A DNA stretch of 64,000 nucleotides from Polaromonas sp. (GCF_013817205.1 NZ_JACDDD010000007.1:18739-82738), one strand, 5' to 3'; positions 1-10,859 are shown, numbered from the stretch's first letter. The notes: generated from the letters alone by a model not told the origin. Numbers and translations are program-made.

Positions 1-273
1 CTGGGTGGCAGCGGTCGCGATGCCGCAGCCCTCTGGTGCCGCCGTCCGGGCGCCCGTATGTTCAACCAGCTGCCCGCCACTGGTAATGTGGTCGGCGTGC
101 GCATGGGTTTCCACGGTCCACACCAGTTTGAGAGCGTGGTCGCGAAGCAGCGCCAGGTCACGTTCGAGCCAGCTGTCCACCGGATCGATGAAAAGCGCAT
201 CGCGCGTAGCGGGGTCAAACAACACGTAGCTGTAGGTGCTGGAAGCAGGATCAAACAGTTGTAGCGGTGTCAT
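1..273 (-). CDS. MBL-fold metallo-hydrolase, ETHE1/persulfide dioxygenase-like (partial)
   Basis: This frame is open from an ATG at 273 to the left edge of the window, giving the N-terminal 91 residues of a longer protein. It shows the metallo-beta-lactamase metal-binding signature THAHADHITSG at about residues 55-65, preceded by a strand ending in FIDPVD. The spacing and the THxHADHxT form are typical of ETHE1-like sulfur dioxygenases, which oxidise glutathione persulfide to sulfite and glutathione using one iron. Other MBL hydrolases share the motif, so the substrate is inferred. The gene diverges from ppk2-icmF across a 386-bp spacer. The second half, with the remaining metal ligands, lies outside the window. 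Confidence 0.75.
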   Translation of the reverse strand, partial: MTPLQLFDPASSTYSYVLFDPATRDALFIDPVDSWLERDLALLRDHALKLVWTVETHAHADHITSGGQLVEHTGARTAAPEGCGIATAATQ

Positions 274-378
274 GGCATGTTCATGTTGGCAAGTGAGACG
301 GACACACCCAAGTTTAGGCGGGCGGGCGCCGGCCGTGTTGCAAAAGCCCGCACGGCGTCTGGCCCATACGCATCACGT

Positions 379-431
379 GCTATCACTTTTATAGCTGTTT
401 GTGCTTGTCCCGCAAGGGCTGGAGGCCAAAA
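379..431 (+). repeat. Dispersed intergenic repeat, copy 1 (family A)
   Basis: An imperfect stem (GCTATCACTTTTATAGC) is followed by a TGCTTG-rich linker and the tail AGGGCTGGAGGCC ending in A's. The same layout recurs eight more times in this window, always at or next to gene ends. The rest of the 274-659 gene-free stretch holds only the palindrome at 609-630 and no coding frame I would defend. Confidence 0.75.
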
Positions 432-608
432 ACACCGTCAACGCGCTTGGTCGCGCTGAACCTTCAGACGGACTTCCTGAGCCGGCCCGTGGTTCCCGGC
501 CTTTCGGCCTGGGGCTGCCGCAGCTGCTGTACAAATAAGCAGCCGGACCGGCGGATTTTCACCCCGGGGCGCGCAAGCGCTCCATTTTTGTTGGCAAAGG
601 CGCTAAGA

Positions 609-630
609 TTGACGTTTACGTAAACGTCAA
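609..630. promoter_or_regulatory. Perfect 22-bp palindrome, LiuR-like operator candidate upstream of ppk2-icmF
   Basis: The two 11-bp half-sites are exact inverted repeats (left half TTGACGTTTAC), centred 30-51 bp before the ppk2 start codon. The ACGTTTACGTAAACGT core resembles sites of MerR-family LiuR regulators, which control branched-chain acyl-CoA degradation in proteobacteria; I recall that consensus rather than having searched it. The second gene of the operon is an isobutyryl-CoA mutase, which fits such control. No liuR-like gene is visible in the window. Confidence 0.6.
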
Positions 631-659
631 CAACCGCAGCGCCGACCTGGAGACAACAC

Positions 660-1502
<843 letters not shown>

Positions 1503-1547
1503 TCTCCCCGCATCGCAGCCACAAGACAACCTCCAGAGAGCGCCGCC

Positions 1548-4500
1548 ATGACCGACCTGTCCGCTGAATACAAGGCCCTTGCCAGCTACCGCCCCACCCA
1601 CAAGGTGCGTTTTGTCACCGCCGCCTCGCTGTTTGACGGGCACGACGCCGCCATCAACATCATGCGGCGCATCCTGCAGGGCATGGGCGCCGAGGTCATT
1701 CACCTGGGCCACAACCGCAGCGTTGACGAGGTCGTGACCGCAGCGCTGCAGGAAGACGCGCAGGGCATTGCCATCAGTTCTTACCAGGGCGGCCATGTCG
1801 AGTACTTCAAGTACATGGTGGATCTGCTCAAAAGCCGCGGCGGCGAGCATATCCAAGTGTTTGGTGGCGGCGGCGGCGTGATTGTGCCGCCGGAAATCCG
1901 CGAGCTGCAGGCCTACGGCGTGACGCGTATCTACAGCCCCGAGGACGGTCAGAAAATGGGCCTGGCCGGCATGATCGGCGAGATGGTCATGCGCTGCGAC
2001 AAGGACCTGACCGGCTTCTCCCCTGCGGACTCCCAGGCCATCGAAGGTCACGGCGAAATGGCCTGGCGGGCGCTGGCCCAGTTGATCACGGCGCTTGAAA
2101 ACGAAAAGGCGGATGCCGCTCTGGTGCAAACTTTGCGAACGCAGGCAGAAGGCAAAAAGATACCTGTACTGGGCATCACCGGCACAGGCGGCGCCGGCAA
2201 GTCCTCGCTGACCGACGAGCTGATACGCCGTCTGCGCCTGGACCAGAATGACCAGCTGCGTGTGGCCATCATCAGCATTGACCCATCGCGGCGCAAGAGC
2301 GGCGGCGCCCTGCTCGGCGACCGCATCCGTATGAACGCGATCAACCCCTGGACCGTTCCCCAGGTCGGTCAGATGACCAGCGACAGCGGCCAGCGTGTGT
2401 TCATGCGCAGCCTGGCCACGCGTGACTTCGGCTCCGAAATCAGCAAGGCCCTGCCCGACGTGATTGCCGCATGCAAGGTCGCGGACTTCGACCTGATCGT
2501 GGTCGAGACCTCGGGTATCGGCCAGGGCGACGCGGCCATCGTGCCGCATGTGGATGTGCCCCTGTATGTGATGACACCGGAGTTTGGCGCGGCCAGCCAG
2601 CTCGAAAAAATCGACATGCTGGACTTTGCCGAGTTCATCGCTATCAACAAGTTTGACCGCAAGGGATCGCTCGACGCGTTGCGCGACGTTGCCAAGCAGG
2701 TGCAGCGCAACAAGGAAGCCTGGACCACGCCGGCCGATCAGATGCCGGTGTTCGGCACCATGGCCGCTCGCTTTAACGACGACGGCGTCACCGCGCTGTA
2801 CCAGGCGCTCAAGCCGCGCCTGGCCGGGCTGGGGCTGACCCTGTCCGAAGGCACACTGCCGAAGACCGGGGTACGCCACAGCACCAACCAGACCCCGGTG
2901 GTCCCGGCAGCCCGCACACGTTACCTGGCCGAGATCAGCGACACGGTGCGTGGCTACAAGAAGCGCGCCCGCGCCCAGGCCCAGCTCGCACGCGAAGTGC
3001 AGCAGCTCAAGGCCGCCGCCGCGATGCTCAAGATCGACAAGCCGGACCGTGCCCCGGCCGCCGAAGCCGCGCTGGATCTGGCGGCTCACCGCAAGGCACG
3101 CATCGATGCCGACGCCCGCGCCCTGCTGGCGCAGTGGCCCGACATGCAGCAGGCTTACGCCGGCGACGAGTACGTGGTGAAGATTCGCGACAAGGAGATC
3201 CGCACCGCCCTGACAAGCAAGTCGCTGTCGGGCACGACCATCCGCAAGGTCGCGCTGCCGCAGTACGAAGACCACGGCGAAATCCTCAAGTGGCTGATGC
3301 TGGACAACGTGCCCGGCAGCTACCCCTACACCGCCGGCACCTTCGCCTTCAAGCGCGAGGGCGAGGATCCGACGCGCATGTTCGCCGGTGAAGGCGACGC
3401 CTTCCGTACCAACACGCGGTTCAAGCTGCTGTCCGAAGGCATGGCCGCCAAACGCCTGTCCACCGCGTTTGACTCGGTCACGCTTTACGGCAACGACCCG
3501 GCGCTGCGCCCTGACATCTACGGCAAGGTCGGCAACAGCGGCGTCAGCATTGCCACCCTGGACGACATGAAGGTGCTCTATGACGGCTTCGACCTGTGCA
3601 GCCCGAGCACATCAGTCAGCATGACCATCAACGGTCCGGCGCCAACGATTCTCGCGATGTTCATGAACACCGCCATCGACCAGAACATAGCCAAGTTCAA
3701 CAAGGACAACGGCCGCGATCCGACCCCGACCGAGACCGAAAAAATCCGCGAGTGGGTGCAGGAAAACGTACGCGGCACGGTACAGGCCGATATCCTCAAG
3801 GAAGACCAGGGCCAGAACACCTGCATCTTCTCGACCGAGTTCAGCCTCAAGGTCATGGGCGACATCGCCCAGTATTTTGTGCACCACAAAGTGCGCAACT
3901 TCTACAGCGTGTCGATCAGCGGCTACCACATCGCCGAAGCCGGCGCCAACCCGATCAGCCAGCTGGCCTTCACGCTGTCAAACGGCTTTACCTTTGTCGA
4001 AGCCTACCTGGCACGCGGCATGCACATCGACGACTTTGCGCCCAACCTGAGCTTTTTCTTCAGCAACGGCATGGACCCCGAATACACCGTGATGGGCCGC
4101 GTTGCGCGCCGCATCTGGGCCGTGGCCATGAAGGAGAAATACGGCGCCAACGAACGTAGCCAGAAACTGAAGTACCACATCCAGACCAGCGGCCGCAGCC
4201 TGCACGCGCAGGAGATCCAGTTCAATGACATCCGCACGACACTGCAGGCGCTGATTGCGATTTATGACAACTGCAACTCGCTGCATACCAACGCCTTCGA
4301 CGAGGCCATCACCACGCCGACCGAAGAGTCCGTACGCCGCGCGATGGCCATCCAGCTCATCATCAACCGCGAGTGGGGGCTGGCGAAAAACGAGAACCCG
4401 TCACAGGGCGCCTTCATCATCGAGGAGCTGACCGAGCTGCTGGAAGAAGCCGTGCTGCTGGAGTTCGAGCGCATCGCCGAGCGCGGCGGCGTGCTGGGTG

Positions 4501-4871
4501 CGATGGAAACCGGCTACCAGCGCGGCCGCATCCAGGACGAGTCTATGCATTACGAAATGCTCAAACACACCGGAGAGCTGCCCATCATCGGCGTCAACAC
4601 CTTCCGCAATCCCCATGGTGATGCGGTGCAGGACAAGCTGGAACTGGCGCGCTCCACCGATGAGGAAAAGCAGAACCAGCTCAGGCGCCTGAACGACTTC
4701 CACGCCTGCCACGCCGCAGAATCCCCCGCCATGCTCCAACGCCTGCAGCAGGCGGTGATCAACAACGCCAACGTGTTTGAAGTGCTCATGGACGCGGTGC
4801 GCGTCTGCTCGCTGGGGCAGATCACGAATGCCCTGTTTGAAGTGGGTGGGCAGTACCGCCGGAATATGTAG
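1548..4871 (+). CDS. icmF: Fused isobutyryl-CoA mutase IcmF
   Basis: At 1107 aa this has the IcmF fusion: an N-terminal cobalamin-binding domain, a MeaB-like G-protein chaperone, and a C-terminal acyl-CoA mutase TIM barrel. The B12 ligand motif DGHDAA has His32. The P-loop GTGGAGKSS starts near residue 211 and the G4 motif NKFD lies near 367. The mutase part begins around 560 and includes [13 protein letters not shown]. The enzyme interconverts isobutyryl-CoA and n-butyryl-CoA with adenosylcobalamin, and the G domain uses GTP for cofactor loading and repair. Absence of a separate small subunit and the internal G domain rule out ordinary methylmalonyl-CoA mutase. GAGAG upstream of the ATG supports the start. 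It follows ppk2 in one operon. Confidence 0.95.
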   Translation: MTDLSAEYKALASYRPTHKVRFVTAASLFDGHDAAINIMRRILQGMGAEVIHLGHNRSVDEVVTAALQEDAQGIAISSYQGGHVEYFKYMVDLLKSRGGEHIQVFGGGGGVIVPPEIRELQAYGVTRIYSPEDGQKMGLAGMIGEMVMRCDKDLTGFSPADSQAIEGHGEMAWRALAQLITALENEKADAALVQTLRTQAEGKKIPVLGITGTGGAGKSSLTDELIRRLRLDQNDQLRVAIISIDPSRRKSGGALLGDRIRMNAINPWTVPQVGQMTSDSGQRVFMRSLATRDFGSEISKALPDVIAACKVADFDLIVVETSGIGQGDAAIVPHVDVPLYVMTPEFGAASQLEKIDMLDFAEFIAINKFDRKGSLDALRDVAKQVQRNKEAWTTPADQMPVFGTMAARFNDDGVTALYQALKPRLAGLGLTLSEGTLPKTGVRHSTNQTPVVPAARTRYLAEISDTVRGYKKRARAQAQLAREVQQLKAAAAMLKIDKPDRAPAAEAALDLAAHRKARIDADARALLAQWPDMQQAYAGDEYVVKIRDKEIRTALTSKSLSGTTIRKVALPQYEDHGEILKWLMLDNVPGSYPYTAGTFAFKREGEDPTRMFAGEGDAFRTNTRFKLLSEGMAAKRLSTAFDSVTLYGNDPALRPDIYGKVGNSGVSIATLDDMKVLYDGFDLCSPSTSVSMTINGPAPTILAMFMNTAIDQNIAKFNKDNGRDPTPTETEKIREWVQENVRGTVQADILKEDQGQNTCIFSTEFSLKVMGDIAQYFVHHKVRNFYSVSISGYHIAEAGANPISQLAFTLSNGFTFVEAYLARGMHIDDFAPNLSFFFSNGMDPEYTVMGRVARRIWAVAMKEKYGANERSQKLKYHIQTSGRSLHAQEIQFNDIRTTLQALIAIYDNCNSLHTNAFDEAITTPTEESVRRAMAIQLIINREWGLAKNENPSQGAFIIEELTELLEEAVLLEFERIAERGGVLGAMETGYQRGRIQDESMHYEMLKHTGELPIIGVNTFRNPHGDAVQDKLELARSTDEEKQNQLRRLNDFHACHAAESPAMLQRLQQAVINNANVFEVLMDAVRVCSLGQITNALFEVGGQYRRNM

Positions 4872-4873
4872 CT

Positions 4874-4928
4874 GCTATTTATTTGATAGCTGCTTACGTC
4901 CGCTGTACATGGGCTGATGGCACTTTTT
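4874..4928 (+). repeat. Dispersed intergenic repeat, copy 2 (family A)
   Basis: A perfect inverted pair GCTAT...ATAGC separated by seven bases is followed by TGCTTACGTC and the tail GGGCTGATGGCACTTTTT. It begins two bases after the icmF stop codon, so it will form the 3' end of the ppk2-icmF mRNA. The gene-free stretch 4872-5202 otherwise contains only the minus-strand terminator near 5124-5150. Confidence 0.75.
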
Positions 4929-5123
4929 ACTGTGAACTCAGCATCGCGCTGCGTCCCCGGTCCGCCTGGCGAGCCAAGCCATACGCGTTATCCAACATGG
5001 ATCATGGATCCCAAACCAAGTCGGGGATGACACAGTCAGTTTGATAAGCATTACAACGCGGTCTACAACAACAAACCATTCGGCACCCGGCCACGCCACA
5101 GGCGCGGGCCGCCAGCGCGCAGC

Positions 5124-5150
5124 AAAAAGCCCCGAAGGACGGGGCTTGCT
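5124..5150 (-). terminator. Rho-independent terminator of the 54-aa gene
   Basis: Eight-base arms AAGCCCCG and CGGGGCTT flank a 5-base loop, and on the minus strand the stem is followed by a run of T's. It lies 50 bp beyond the stop codon of the small minus-strand gene at 5203-5367. The other side also ends in A's and T's, so weak bidirectional action is possible. Confidence 0.8.
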
Positions 5151-5202
5151 GCAAAAACACTCCCATCCGTGAATCACGATGGCAGCGGGTGCACCTGAGG
5201 GC

Positions 5203-5367
5203 TTAACCGCCTTTGTGCGGGCGCTTGCCGGGGTTCTTCTTGCTGCGGGTCCAGGTTCCACGCTCCAGGCTGACCTTCTGGCCACGGCCGGCGGTGCGGG
5301 TCATGCCGGGTGCAGGAACGGGTTTGGGGGCGCAGATGTCGGCTTCGACGCGGATTTTTTTGGGCAT
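5203..5367 (-). CDS. Small basic protein, 54 aa, function unknown
   Basis: I do not recognise a named family. The frame starts MPKKIRVEADICAPKPVP and ends KKNPGKRPHKGG, giving a strongly basic Lys/Arg/Pro/Gly-rich tail and no membrane segment. A GGAG lies about eight bases upstream of the ATG. A dedicated Rho-independent terminator follows 50 bp after the stop, so this behaves as a complete monocistronic gene rather than a chance frame. The base-rich, low-complexity C-terminus would suit binding to RNA, DNA or ribosomes, but that is only inference. It sits between icmF and an unrelated hypothetical gene, both of which give no functional hint. Confidence 0.6.
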   Translation of the reverse strand: MPKKIRVEADICAPKPVPAPGMTRTAGRGQKVSLERGTWTRSKKNPGKRPHKGG

Positions 5368-5458
5368 GGAGGGCTCCGGGTTGGAAAAATGGCAGAACCC
5401 GATATTTTAAGCTACTGGATGGCCGGCCCGCCGAGAGGCTGGAAACAGGCCATGGACG

Positions 5459-6520
5459 TCACACCGACGCGCGCAACGGCAGGTTGACCAGCAGGTTCTG
5501 CGGCTTGAGCCGGAGCACGCGTTCGGCATTCATCATCAGGCCCAGGTACACCGGCTTGCCGGCCACGTCGGCGCGCATTTCCTGCGGATCGGCAAAGTCC
5601 AGCCGGAACAGACTGACCAGGCGCTGCATGCGCTCGGGTTCGACCTCGCGGCCTTCGTACAGGTCGTTGAGCAGCGCTGTCGAATCAAGGTCCAGCCCCA
5701 CATGCCAGCGCCAGGCTTCGTCGTCGACCTTCTGCAGCGGCCGGATCGTGACGGCCACGCCAAGGAAGTGCTGCACCCACTTTTCAAGCACACGCGCCAG
5801 CGCCTTCAAGCCCGAGCGCGCGCGGGTCATGGTGAACACCAGGCCATGACTCAGGTCGTTGCTGACCTCATGCCTGAGGTCGAGCAGGAAGTTGTGGCGC
5901 TCGCTGTCCTGCCAGTAGTCGGGGGCATTGCTGTCTGACAGCACCTGCATCTCGATACTGCGCAGCGGGGCCTTGGCCTCTGCCAGAAAACGCCCGAAGT
6001 CACCGAGTCCGCCGTGGTCATTGAGCATGTCGAGCCGCTCGTGGTCGCCGGCCAGCACCTGGCCAACTTCGGTGGAGATGCGCTGCGGGCGAAACAGCAT
6101 CTCGGCCGCACGCACTTCGTAGGCATCTGTCGCGTCGTCGAGCAGGTTGCGAACGACCGCCTGGGCCAGCAGGTCAATGAACAGCGGCGGGATGCTGATG
6201 CTGCCGGCGCGGAACAGGCCCAGGTAATACGCCTCCAGCGTGCCGGCGTCGAGCAAGCCGTCGCGAAAGCGCAGGAACAGGCCATAACTCTCGCGTGCGT
6301 CGGGGTCGTTCAGAGCCTGCAGTTCAGCCTCACTCACCGGCCTGGAGGGCGCGGCCTGCAAGGCGGCATGCAGGGCTTGTTCGGCCGCACACGACTCCGG
6401 CAGCAGCGCCAGCTCGGGCCGGTCGAGGAACAGGCGCAGGTAGTCGTCGGTGGGCAGCAGCCAGCCGCGCGGATTGCGCTGGAGCCGGCTGAAACCGCTG
6501 GAAGGCCAGAAATCTTGCAT
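5459..6520 (-). CDS. Conserved hypothetical protein (DUF6352-like)
   Basis: This 353-aa soluble protein begins MQDFWPSSGFSRLQRNPRGW and contains no obvious catalytic motif or signal peptide. The N-terminal part (LLPTDDYLRLFLDRPELALLPESC) and the overall length resemble a family I believe is DUF6352 in Comamonadaceae; that name is tentative. Upstream extension of the frame is possible to 6751, but GAGAGG lies nine bases before the ATG at 6520, which decides the start. The last part (KPVYLGLMMNAERVLRLKPQN) is predicted compact and mixed alpha/beta. It converges on no partner and has no operon neighbours, so no role can be assigned. Confidence 0.7.
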   Translation of the reverse strand: MQDFWPSSGFSRLQRNPRGWLLPTDDYLRLFLDRPELALLPESCAAEQALHAALQAAPSRPVSEAELQALNDPDARESYGLFLRFRDGLLDAGTLEAYYLGLFRAGSISIPPLFIDLLAQAVVRNLLDDATDAYEVRAAEMLFRPQRISTEVGQVLAGDHERLDMLNDHGGLGDFGRFLAEAKAPLRSIEMQVLSDSNAPDYWQDSERHNFLLDLRHEVSNDLSHGLVFTMTRARSGLKALARVLEKWVQHFLGVAVTIRPLQKVDDEAWRWHVGLDLDSTALLNDLYEGREVEPERMQRLVSLFRLDFADPQEMRADVAGKPVYLGLMMNAERVLRLKPQNLLVNLPLRASV

Positions 6521-6557
6521 GGGGACCATCCTCTCACATCGCCGGCAGTACCTGTTT

Positions 6558-6612
6558 GCTCTGTTTTTGATAGCTGACTGCGCATATCCGATAAGGGCTA
6601 GAAGCCAATTTG
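6558..6612 (+). repeat. Dispersed intergenic repeat, copy 3 (family A)
   Basis: The stem here is degraded (GCTCTGTTTTTGATAGC) but the linker TGACTGCGCATATCC and tail AAGGGCTAGAAGCCAATTT align well with the other copies. It lies between the divergently oriented hypothetical gene and the secreted Q/R-rich protein gene. Confidence 0.65.
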
Positions 6613-6728
6613 ATGCATTAACTTCTGGCGCAAGCGGCAAGCCCGGAAACTCGCCCCACAACCAGTGTTTTCTCGTTTTGCGTACAGTGGAGCAACATGC
6701 GCTTCGCTGCGCGAGATGGAGACAAGCC

Positions 6729-7250
6729 ATGCACCCTGCCCCGAACATCAATCGCCAGACCTTTGCCGCCCTGCTGCTCGCCTGCCTGTGCGCAGGCGTG
6801 CTGCCGCCGGCCTATGCGCAGTTGCCGACTGTCACCACCCGCACCGAAATCTGGATCGGCAACGGCCAGCCCATCGATCTCGACGCGCATGACCGCGCGC
6901 AGTGGGAATACTGGCAGATGCAGCGCGAACAACAACGCCGCCAGCTGGAGTTGACGCGCCAGCAGGACGCGCAATTGCGGCAGAGCCAGGAATCGATAGG
7001 CGAGCGAGCGCTGCGCGAGCAGGCGCAGCGCAACGGAACCTGGGTGCCCGCACCCCCTGGCCTCAGCGACCAGGAGCGTATCTGGCGCGACCAGCAGCAG
7101 ATGCAACGCGAGGCATGGCGCCAGCAGCGCGCGCAGACGCGCCACGACAATCAGCGCATCCGCCAGGAGAGCGAGACCTTTGGCCAGCGCGCGCTGCGCG
7201 AGCAGGCGCAGAACCGGCGCGAGCAGGGCCGCATGACAACGTCCCCCTAA
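6729..7250 (+). CDS. Secreted Gln/Arg-rich protein with internal repeat
   Basis: The 173-aa product has a clear Sec signal peptide: a short basic start, the hydrophobic stretch FAALLLACLCAGVLPP, and a likely cleavage after AYA. The mature part is almost entirely Gln, Arg, Glu and Ala and should be a long charged helix. A segment near GERALREQAQ recurs as GQRALREQAQ about 70 residues later, each preceded by a Q-rich stretch, suggesting an internal duplication. GGAGA lies about eight bases before the chosen ATG. No enzyme motif is present. A periplasmic coiled-coil or structural role is inference only. Its 3' end overlaps the convergent LysR gene by four bases. Confidence 0.65.
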   Translation: MHPAPNINRQTFAALLLACLCAGVLPPAYAQLPTVTTRTEIWIGNGQPIDLDAHDRAQWEYWQMQREQQRRQLELTRQQDAQLRQSQESIGERALREQAQRNGTWVPAPPGLSDQERIWRDQQQMQREAWRQQRAQTRHDNQRIRQESETFGQRALREQAQNRREQGRMTTSP

Positions 7251-8158
7251 GCAACGGGCGCAGCGCTCCGGTACAGCAGCGCCTCTTGCTCCAGCCAAGT
7301 GCGAAACAGCGCCAGCGCCGTGTTGTCCGACTTCTGCTCCGGGTAGATCAGGTAATAACGTCGGTCGCTGACAAATTCATGTTTGACCAGTTCAACCAGC
7401 CGGCCCTGCTTCAAATCGTCCTCAATCAGAAAACGCGGGATCAGCGCCAGCCCCTGCCCGTGGATGGCCGCCTCGGTGGTGATGGAAAACAACTCCATGC
7501 GCGCGCCGGCCAGGTCGCCCTCGACCACCAGCCCTAGCGAGGCGAACCAATGCCGCCAGGCATAAGGCCGGGTGCTCATCTGCAGCAGTGGCATGCCGTC
7601 CAGGTCGGCGGCTTTCAGGGTGCGCTTTGGTCTAACCAGCGCCGGGCTGCCAACGGCGACGATGCTTTCGTCCATCAGGAAGCAGGACTCGGTGCCGGGC
7701 CAGCCGGCCTCCACCGCGCAAATCGCCGCGTCCAGCGCGGTATCGGCAAACAGAAAAGGGCGGGTGCGCGAGGACAGGTGCACGGTGATATCAGAATGCA
7801 GCTTGTGAAAACCCGCCAGCCGCGGCACCAGCCAGCGGGCTGCAAAGGTCGGCACCACGCCGAGCTCGAGCGCGCCGCCGGCGCCGCCGCGCGCCATCAT
7901 GTCCAGCGTGTCGCGCTCCACATCGTCGAGCCGGGAGCGCACGCTGCGGGCATAACTGGCACCAGCTTCGGTCAGCAACACGCCACGTTTGGTGCGCCGG
8001 AACAGCTTGACGCTGAGGAAGTCTTCCAGCCCGGCGATCTGGCGGCACACCGCGCTTTGCGTCACCGAATGCTCCTCGGCGGCCTGGGTGAAACTCTGGT
8101 GGCGCGCGGCGGACTCAAACAGTGCCAGCGCCGTGGTAGAAGGAATGTTGCGTCGCAT
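7247..8158 (-). CDS. LysR-family regulator, likely of glutarate catabolism (GcdR-like)
   Basis: The 303-aa protein has the LysR winged helix-turn-helix in its first 65 residues ([20 protein letters not shown] through [12 protein letters not shown]), followed by a two-lobed substrate-binding domain. The wording of the HTH places it with GcvA-type regulators. It is divergent from glutaryl-CoA dehydrogenase and the CoA transferase with a 169-bp spacer, the usual arrangement for a LysR activator and its target, so control of gcdHG by glutarate or glutaryl-CoA is inferred. The ATG at 8158 is chosen because the HTH starts directly after it; an upstream in-frame start would add a 26-residue tail with no family similarity. 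Confidence 0.85.
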   Translation of the reverse strand: MRRNIPSTTALALFESAARHQSFTQAAEEHSVTQSAVCRQIAGLEDFLSVKLFRRTKRGVLLTEAGASYARSVRSRLDDVERDTLDMMARGGAGGALELGVVPTFAARWLVPRLAGFHKLHSDITVHLSSRTRPFLFADTALDAAICAVEAGWPGTESCFLMDESIVAVGSPALVRPKRTLKAADLDGMPLLQMSTRPYAWRHWFASLGLVVEGDLAGARMELFSITTEAAIHGQGLALIPRFLIEDDLKQGRLVELVKHEFVSDRRYYLIYPEQKSDNTALALFRTWLEQEALLYRSAAPVA

Positions 8159-8327
8159 GTCGGCACCTGACAGATTTCGGAGTTCCTTTTTAGCACAGAT
8201 GTGTGACAAAACATGGTTTGCGCGGGTGGCTGACACCGCGTATGCTCACGGATACCGCCGAAATTTCACCCGCCTGGATTGCGATTTTCGCACACAGAGC
8301 CTCTTCCCCCTTTTCCTGGAGACCTTC

Positions 8328-9518
8328 ATGAGCACTTCCACCAAAAAAGCCAGCTTCCACTGGGCCGACCCGCTGTTGCTGGACCAGCAGCTGAGCGACG
8401 ACGAACGCATGGTGCGTGACTCGGCGGCCGCCTATTGCCAGGACAAACTTGCGCCGCGTGTGCTGGAAGCCTTCCGCCACGAAAAAACCGACACCGCGAT
8501 TTTTCGCGAGATGGGCGCACTCGGCCTGCTGGGCGCGACGATTCCGGAAGAATACGGCGGCGCCGGCCTGAACTACGTCTGTTACGGCCTGGTGGCGCGC
8601 GAGGTGGAACGCGTGGACTCCGGCTACCGCTCGATGATGAGCGTGCAGTCCTCGCTGGTCATGGTGCCGATCAACGAATTCGGCAATGAAGCCACCAAGC
8701 AAAAATACCTGCCCAAGTTGGCCAGCGGCGAATGGATAGGCTGCTTCGGCCTGACAGAGCCGAATCACGGATCCGATCCCGGCAGCATGATCACACGCGC
8801 CAAAAAAGTGGCGGGCGGTTACGCGCTGACCGGCAGCAAGATGTGGATCACCAACAGCCCGATCGCCGACGTGTTTGTGGTCTGGGCCAAGGACGACGAG
8901 GGCTCTATCCGCGGTTTTGTGCTCGACAAGGGTAGCAAGGGCCTGAGCACGCCGGCCATCCACAGCAAGGTCGGCCTGCGCGCTTCCATCACCGGCGAAA
9001 TCGTCATGGACGAGGTGTTTTGCCCGGAGGAAAACGCATTTCCAGAAGTGCGCGGCCTCAAGGGCCCGTTCACCTGTCTGAACTCTGCCCGCTACGGCAT
9101 TGCCTGGGGCGCGCTGGGTGCGGCCGAAGACTGCTTCGACAAGGCGCGCCAGTACACGCTGGACCGCAAGCAGTTCGGCCGCCCACTGGCGGCGAACCAG
9201 CTGATCCAGAAAAAACTCGCCGACATGCAGACCGAAATCGCACTCGGCCTGCAGGGCTGCTTGCGCCTGGGACGCATGAAGGACGAAGGCACGGCAGCGG
9301 TCGAGATTACTTCGATCATGAAACGCAACTCCTGCGGCAAGGCGCTGGACATCGCGCGCATGGCGCGTGACATGCTGGGCGGCAACGGCATCAGCGACGA
9401 GTTCGGCGTGGCGCGACACCTGGTCAACCTGGAAGTCGTCAACACCTACGAAGGCACGCACGATGTGCACGCGCTGATCCTCGGCCGGGCCATCACCGGC
9501 ATTGCCGCCTTCTCCTGA
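8328..9518 (+). CDS. gcdH: Glutaryl-CoA dehydrogenase
   Basis: The 396-aa flavoprotein belongs to the acyl-CoA dehydrogenase family and carries features of glutaryl-CoA dehydrogenase: the [14 protein letters not shown] segment with the conserved Arg for the distal carboxylate, the FAD-binding [16 protein letters not shown] stretch, and the catalytic Glu375 in [16 protein letters not shown]. It oxidatively decarboxylates glutaryl-CoA to crotonyl-CoA, passing electrons to ETF. GGAG lies nine bases before the ATG. The next gene, a CaiB-type CoA transferase, begins four bases after its stop, forming a two-gene glutarate-activation and oxidation operon. The linked nicotinate genes make ring-derived glutarate a plausible second source besides lysine. 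Confidence 0.95.
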   Translation: MSTSTKKASFHWADPLLLDQQLSDDERMVRDSAAAYCQDKLAPRVLEAFRHEKTDTAIFREMGALGLLGATIPEEYGGAGLNYVCYGLVAREVERVDSGYRSMMSVQSSLVMVPINEFGNEATKQKYLPKLASGEWIGCFGLTEPNHGSDPGSMITRAKKVAGGYALTGSKMWITNSPIADVFVVWAKDDEGSIRGFVLDKGSKGLSTPAIHSKVGLRASITGEIVMDEVFCPEENAFPEVRGLKGPFTCLNSARYGIAWGALGAAEDCFDKARQYTLDRKQFGRPLAANQLIQKKLADMQTEIALGLQGCLRLGRMKDEGTAAVEITSIMKRNSCGKALDIARMARDMLGGNGISDEFGVARHLVNLEVVNTYEGTHDVHALILGRAITGIAAFS

Positions 9519-9522
9519 AGTC

Positions 9523-10737
9523 ATGAACAGTGCTGCTGAGATGCGCCCGCCGCCGCTGACCGGTGTGCGGGTGTTGGACCTGTCGCGCGTGCTCGCCGGT
9601 CCCTGGGCCGGCCAGTTGCTGGCCGACCTGGGCGCCGACGTGGTCAAGGTCGAAAAGCCGGGCAGCGGTGACGACACCCGCGCCTGGGGGCCGCCTTATT
9701 TGAAAGATGCTTCCGGGCGCGACACCACAGCGGCCACTTACTTTCTCTGCGCCAACCGCAACAAACGTTCCGTCGCCATCGACATCGCCACACCGCAAGG
9801 CCAGGCGCAGGTGCACGCGCTGGCGCAGCAGGCCGACGTACTGCTGGAAAACTTCAAGGTCGGCGGGCTTAAACGTTACGGGCTGGATTACGCCAGCCTG
9901 AAGGAAGGCAACCCGCGGCTGGTCTATTGCTCCATCACCGGTTTCGGCCAGACCGGGCCCTATGCCGCGCGCGCCGGTTATGACTTTTTGATCCAGGGCA
10001 TGGGCGGGCTGATGAGTGTGACCGGCCAGCCCGATGGTGAGCCCGGTGCCGGGCCGCAAAAAGTCGGCGTGGCGCTGACCGACATCATGACCGGCCTGTA
10101 CGCCACGATCGCGGTGCAGGCAGCGCTGGCCGAGCGAGAGAAGTCCGACCTCGGACAACACATCGACCTGGCCCTGCTGGACGTGCAGATCGCCTGCCTG
10201 GCCAACCAGGCTTCCAACTACCTGGCGGGTGGCATGGTGCCGCGCCGCATGGGCAATGCGCACCCCAACATCGTTCCCTACCAGGCTTTTCCGACAGCCG
10301 ACGGCGACATCATCCTGGCGGTCGGCAACGACGGCCAGTTTGCGAAATTCTGCACCGTGGCTGGCCACCCGGAATGGTCTGGCGACGAGCGCTTCTCAAG
10401 CAACGCCCAGCGCGTGGCGAACCGCGCCGTGCTGGTGCCGCTGCTGCGTCAGGCGACGGTGATGCGCACCTCCGCCGACTGGATCGCAGCGCTGGAGGCC
10501 GCAGGTGTACCCTGCGGCCCGATCAACCGCATCGACGAGGTGTTTGCGGATCCGCAGGTGATCGCGCGCGGCCTGCAGATTCACCTGCCGCATCCGCTGG
10601 CCGGCAGCGTGCCGCTGGTGGCAAACCCCATACGCCTCTCGGGATCACCGGTGGCTTACCAGCGCCCGCCGCCGCTGCTCGGGGAACACACCGAGGAAGT
10701 GTTGGCGCAGTGGCTGGGGTCCGCCGCTGCTGCCTGA
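9523..10737 (+). CDS. gcdG: CaiB/BaiF family CoA transferase, probable succinyl-CoA:glutarate CoA-transferase
   Basis: This 404-aa protein shows the family III CoA-transferase fold: the N-terminal LTGVRVLDLSRVLAGPWAGQ and GADVVKVEKPGSGD with the expected catalytic Asp region (about residue 170, GVALTDIMTGLYA), and the C-terminal PCGPINRIDEVFADPQV. The family moves CoA between carboxylic acids through a glutamyl/aspartyl-CoA intermediate. Four bases separate it from gcdH, so it most likely makes glutaryl-CoA from glutarate using succinyl-CoA. The ATG at 9523 is preferred over one 21 bp upstream, which would overlap gcdH and add residues not seen in the family. Substrate assignment rests on linkage. 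Confidence 0.88.
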   Translation: MNSAAEMRPPPLTGVRVLDLSRVLAGPWAGQLLADLGADVVKVEKPGSGDDTRAWGPPYLKDASGRDTTAATYFLCANRNKRSVAIDIATPQGQAQVHALAQQADVLLENFKVGGLKRYGLDYASLKEGNPRLVYCSITGFGQTGPYAARAGYDFLIQGMGGLMSVTGQPDGEPGAGPQKVGVALTDIMTGLYATIAVQAALAEREKSDLGQHIDLALLDVQIACLANQASNYLAGGMVPRRMGNAHPNIVPYQAFPTADGDIILAVGNDGQFAKFCTVAGHPEWSGDERFSSNAQRVANRAVLVPLLRQATVMRTSADWIAALEAAGVPCGPINRIDEVFADPQVIARGLQIHLPHPLAGSVPLVANPIRLSGSPVAYQRPPPLLGEHTEEVLAQWLGSAAAA

Positions 10738-10830
10738 CGTCTGGCATCAGGGTCTGGCGCCTCTTTGCAAGTAAAAACTGGGGAAATATGTACGTAACAC
10801 ACCCAAGACAAATGGGTGATGACAAAGACA

Positions 10831-10859
10831 AAAAGCCAGCGTTAATTGCTGGCTTTTTT
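10831..10859 (-). terminator. Bidirectional Rho-independent terminator at the left end of the transposon
   Basis: Arms AAGCCAGC and GCTGGCTT enclose a 7-base loop, with A's on one side and T's on the other, so it can end transcripts from both strands. It lies just inside the left inverted repeat and follows the four-gene transposon operon. The stop codon of the 41-aa gene falls in the loop. Confidence 0.8.

Noticed and set aside
4872..5202. Cobalamin riboswitch linked to the B12-dependent icmF
   Set aside because: It would be expected upstream of ppk2-icmF, and neither there nor here is a B12-box-like sequence visible.
8190..9677. A 495-codon minus-strand frame opposite gcdH
   Set aside because: It is a shadow of gcdH; its His/Ala/Gly-rich translation lacks any domain.
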